Source: Lucifuga dentata
Taxonomy: Eukaryota; Chordata; Actinopteri; Ophidiiformes; Bythitidae
DNA: 64,000 bases
NCBI GenBank assembly: GCA_014773175.1
Contig: VXCM01000981.1
Location: 217,483 to 281,482 of the forward strand
Direction: 5' to 3'
Within the stretch, counting starts at the first letter, position 1; every line of letters starts with the position of its first letter. Below the pieces are notes generated by a model. It worked only from the letters and a program-made list of their open reading frames with translations. It was not told where the DNA came from and made no database searches. Position numbers and translations under genes: made by a program. Positions 62,638 through 64,000 of the stretch are shown here, piece by piece.

Positions 62638-63539
62638 AGCACAGATCTAACAGACTAGAAGGAGAAAGGAGTGAAAAAACACTGATGAGGCCCAGATGAT
62701 CTCGCCTCCTTTCCTCCTTCTCCTTTTCTCTTTCTTCACCCACTCTTCACCCTCGTTCTTCCCTGTCTTTCCCTTTCTCTGTTCATTGTCTCTGATTTCT
62801 CTCATGTCCTATCTAGCTACAGGTAGAGTGCCCCCTAGAGGTTAGTTAAGACAATTTTTCAGCAGAAGTAGGTTTTCACTTTTGTTTTTTGTTTTTTTTT
62901 TAACAATACTCTACTTATATTTTCCGTATGGGAGAGTAAATCCACCCAAACTCAGCAAGGTTCCTTTTTTTTTTAAATTTGCAGTTTATTGATTTTAAGA
63001 GACTGATATGAAAATGTTGTTACATCTTATTAAAGCTGCACAACTAATTTACTTATAGAGAGTATTTTAAGATATTTTGGTTGGTAATTCCATGAATTAT
63101 GTTGATAGTTTACCCACTGTCACTGAAATAAAAGTGAAATAAGTCCAACAAGGATGGCCAAACATATAAAGGAGTAATGTCTGTCACTTCTGTTTTTTTG
63201 TGTTGTTTTTTTTTTTTTAGATTTTTGTGATTTTTTTTTTACCTTGAAAAAAAAAATCCAAATTTATTTTTTGTTTTAGATATTGTCACGACCTTGCAAT
63301 ATGTAAGCTCTCCTCTCTTTATTTCTGTTTTGACTCCTTTTTCTCCCCCACCATCTCACTCTTCCGTGAAACATGGCGTTTGATTTCTGCCTTTCGCTTT
63401 TCCTTGGCATCGAACAAAAGTCAAGTGTCGAGAAAAGATAAACCAATGATGAAGGTCTTTCAAACCCACTACACACACAACATTCACACCCACACACACA
63501 CGCAATCATCGCTGTTTCCTTCCATATAAAGGTGGGGTG

Positions 63540-63680
63540 AATTAAAATACAAAGATGGGCGCTGCGGCACCAGCAGTGAAAATTGCAATTTCTGCAGCCG
63601 GGCTCTCTCGGCTGACAGGAGATATTTCATCCCCGTTGTCACCGACGTATTAATAAAACATCAGGAGCAGAGTGCAATCC
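63540..63680. promoter_or_regulatory. candidate conserved non-coding element
   Basis: Complex sequence with GTGAAAATTGCAATTTCTGC, GGCTGACAGGAGATATTTC and GTATTAATAAAACATC. TGACAG and TTAAT cores. Not aligned. Confidence 0.3.
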
Positions 63681-64000
63681 CAATCTCACACACATACACA
63701 CGAGAATGCACACATACACCTTGACATAAACTGTACACACGTGCAAAGAATGTGCAAATGCAGGAATACTAACACACATACACACAATATTGCCACAATA
63801 TTCAATCACATGCCAGCATCTGCCATGAAAATTTCATGCTGTATATAATGTCCACTTAATGTGTTGGCACTTAAAGCAGTGGCGCCAGCACTCCGTCTGT
63901 GTGTCAGTCTGATCTTTTTTTGTGAGGGTGTGTGTCTTTCTAGGTTTGTGTGTCTGTGCAGCCCACTGAATGTGAAAGGGTTAATCATATCATGTTTCCA

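Larger units (their letters stand above)
46887..64000 (+). other. zfhx4: zfhx4 intron after residue 1263 (incomplete)
   Basis: Non-coding to the window end. It is very rich in CA/TG, CT/GA and A/T homopolymers, with many single-N sites. Complex, repeat-free patches occur at about 49180-49300, 51190-51440, 51930-52130, 56815-57230, 60020-60350, 61370-61450 and 63540-63680. I looked for the next zfhx4 exon (an acidic region and then further fingers) and did not find it. Confidence 0.75.

Noticed and set aside
46890..64000. Next zfhx4 coding exon
   Set aside because: No + strand ORF in this stretch shows the expected acidic linker or further C2H2 fingers.
1..64000. CRISPR arrays, operons, prophage or bacterial systems
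   Set aside because: The DNA is plainly vertebrate: spliced genes, long introns, microsatellites. Repeats here are simple-sequence, not spaced palindromic arrays.

Overview
The window is vertebrate genomic DNA, most likely from a ray-finned (teleost) fish. Nearly all of it is non-coding. The one gene I can support is the 5' part of a zinc-finger homeobox gene on the + strand. Its encoded protein matches the ZFHX4 family throughout the five coding exons seen here, and fits ZFHX4 better than its paralogue ZFHX3. A fish is suggested by compact introns, a very high density of CA/GA/CT/ATT microsatellites, and protein divergence from the mammalian form. The species cannot be named from the sequence.

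Layout. Bases 1-3200 are upstream non-coding DNA with one short hAT-like mobile element and two G-quadruplex motifs. Bases about 3200-6740 are locally CpG-rich and hold plausible promoter and untranslated first-exon signals, including good donors after 5398 and 6736 and a minus-strand donor near 3424. Bases about 6740-25208 would be a first intron of roughly 18-20 kb, rich in microsatellites, with several complex AT-rich patches that look like regulatory elements. Coding starts at 25255. Exons are 25255-27759, 28436-28648, 28986-29280, 31074-31615 and 46652-46886. Together they give 3790 coding bases, or 1263 codons plus one base. The last 17 kb is an intron whose downstream exon lies outside the window.

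The encoded part is the N-terminal zinc-finger half of a very large nuclear transcription factor. It holds a C2HC-type finger, an acidic block, and about eight further C2H2-type or degenerate fingers. The homeodomains of the family are encoded downstream and are not here. Two consecutive introns cut two successive fingers at the same place (between E and V of a CEVC motif), so exon 3 is a symmetric cassette that could be skipped with both frame and finger preserved.

Assembly quality matters here. There are about 29 single-base N sites and one 29-base N run. At several single Ns the flanks are perfect direct duplicates of 54-66 bp on either side. These look like untrimmed contig overlaps rather than biological duplications. 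One lies in the presumptive promoter, and others sit in homopolymers next to the exon 3 acceptor.

I found no other protein-coding gene, tRNA, rRNA or CRISPR array that I can support. One minus-strand exon-like ORF at 22644-22809 is left open. No alignment or conservation search was run, so regulatory-element calls are inferences from sequence texture and motifs only.
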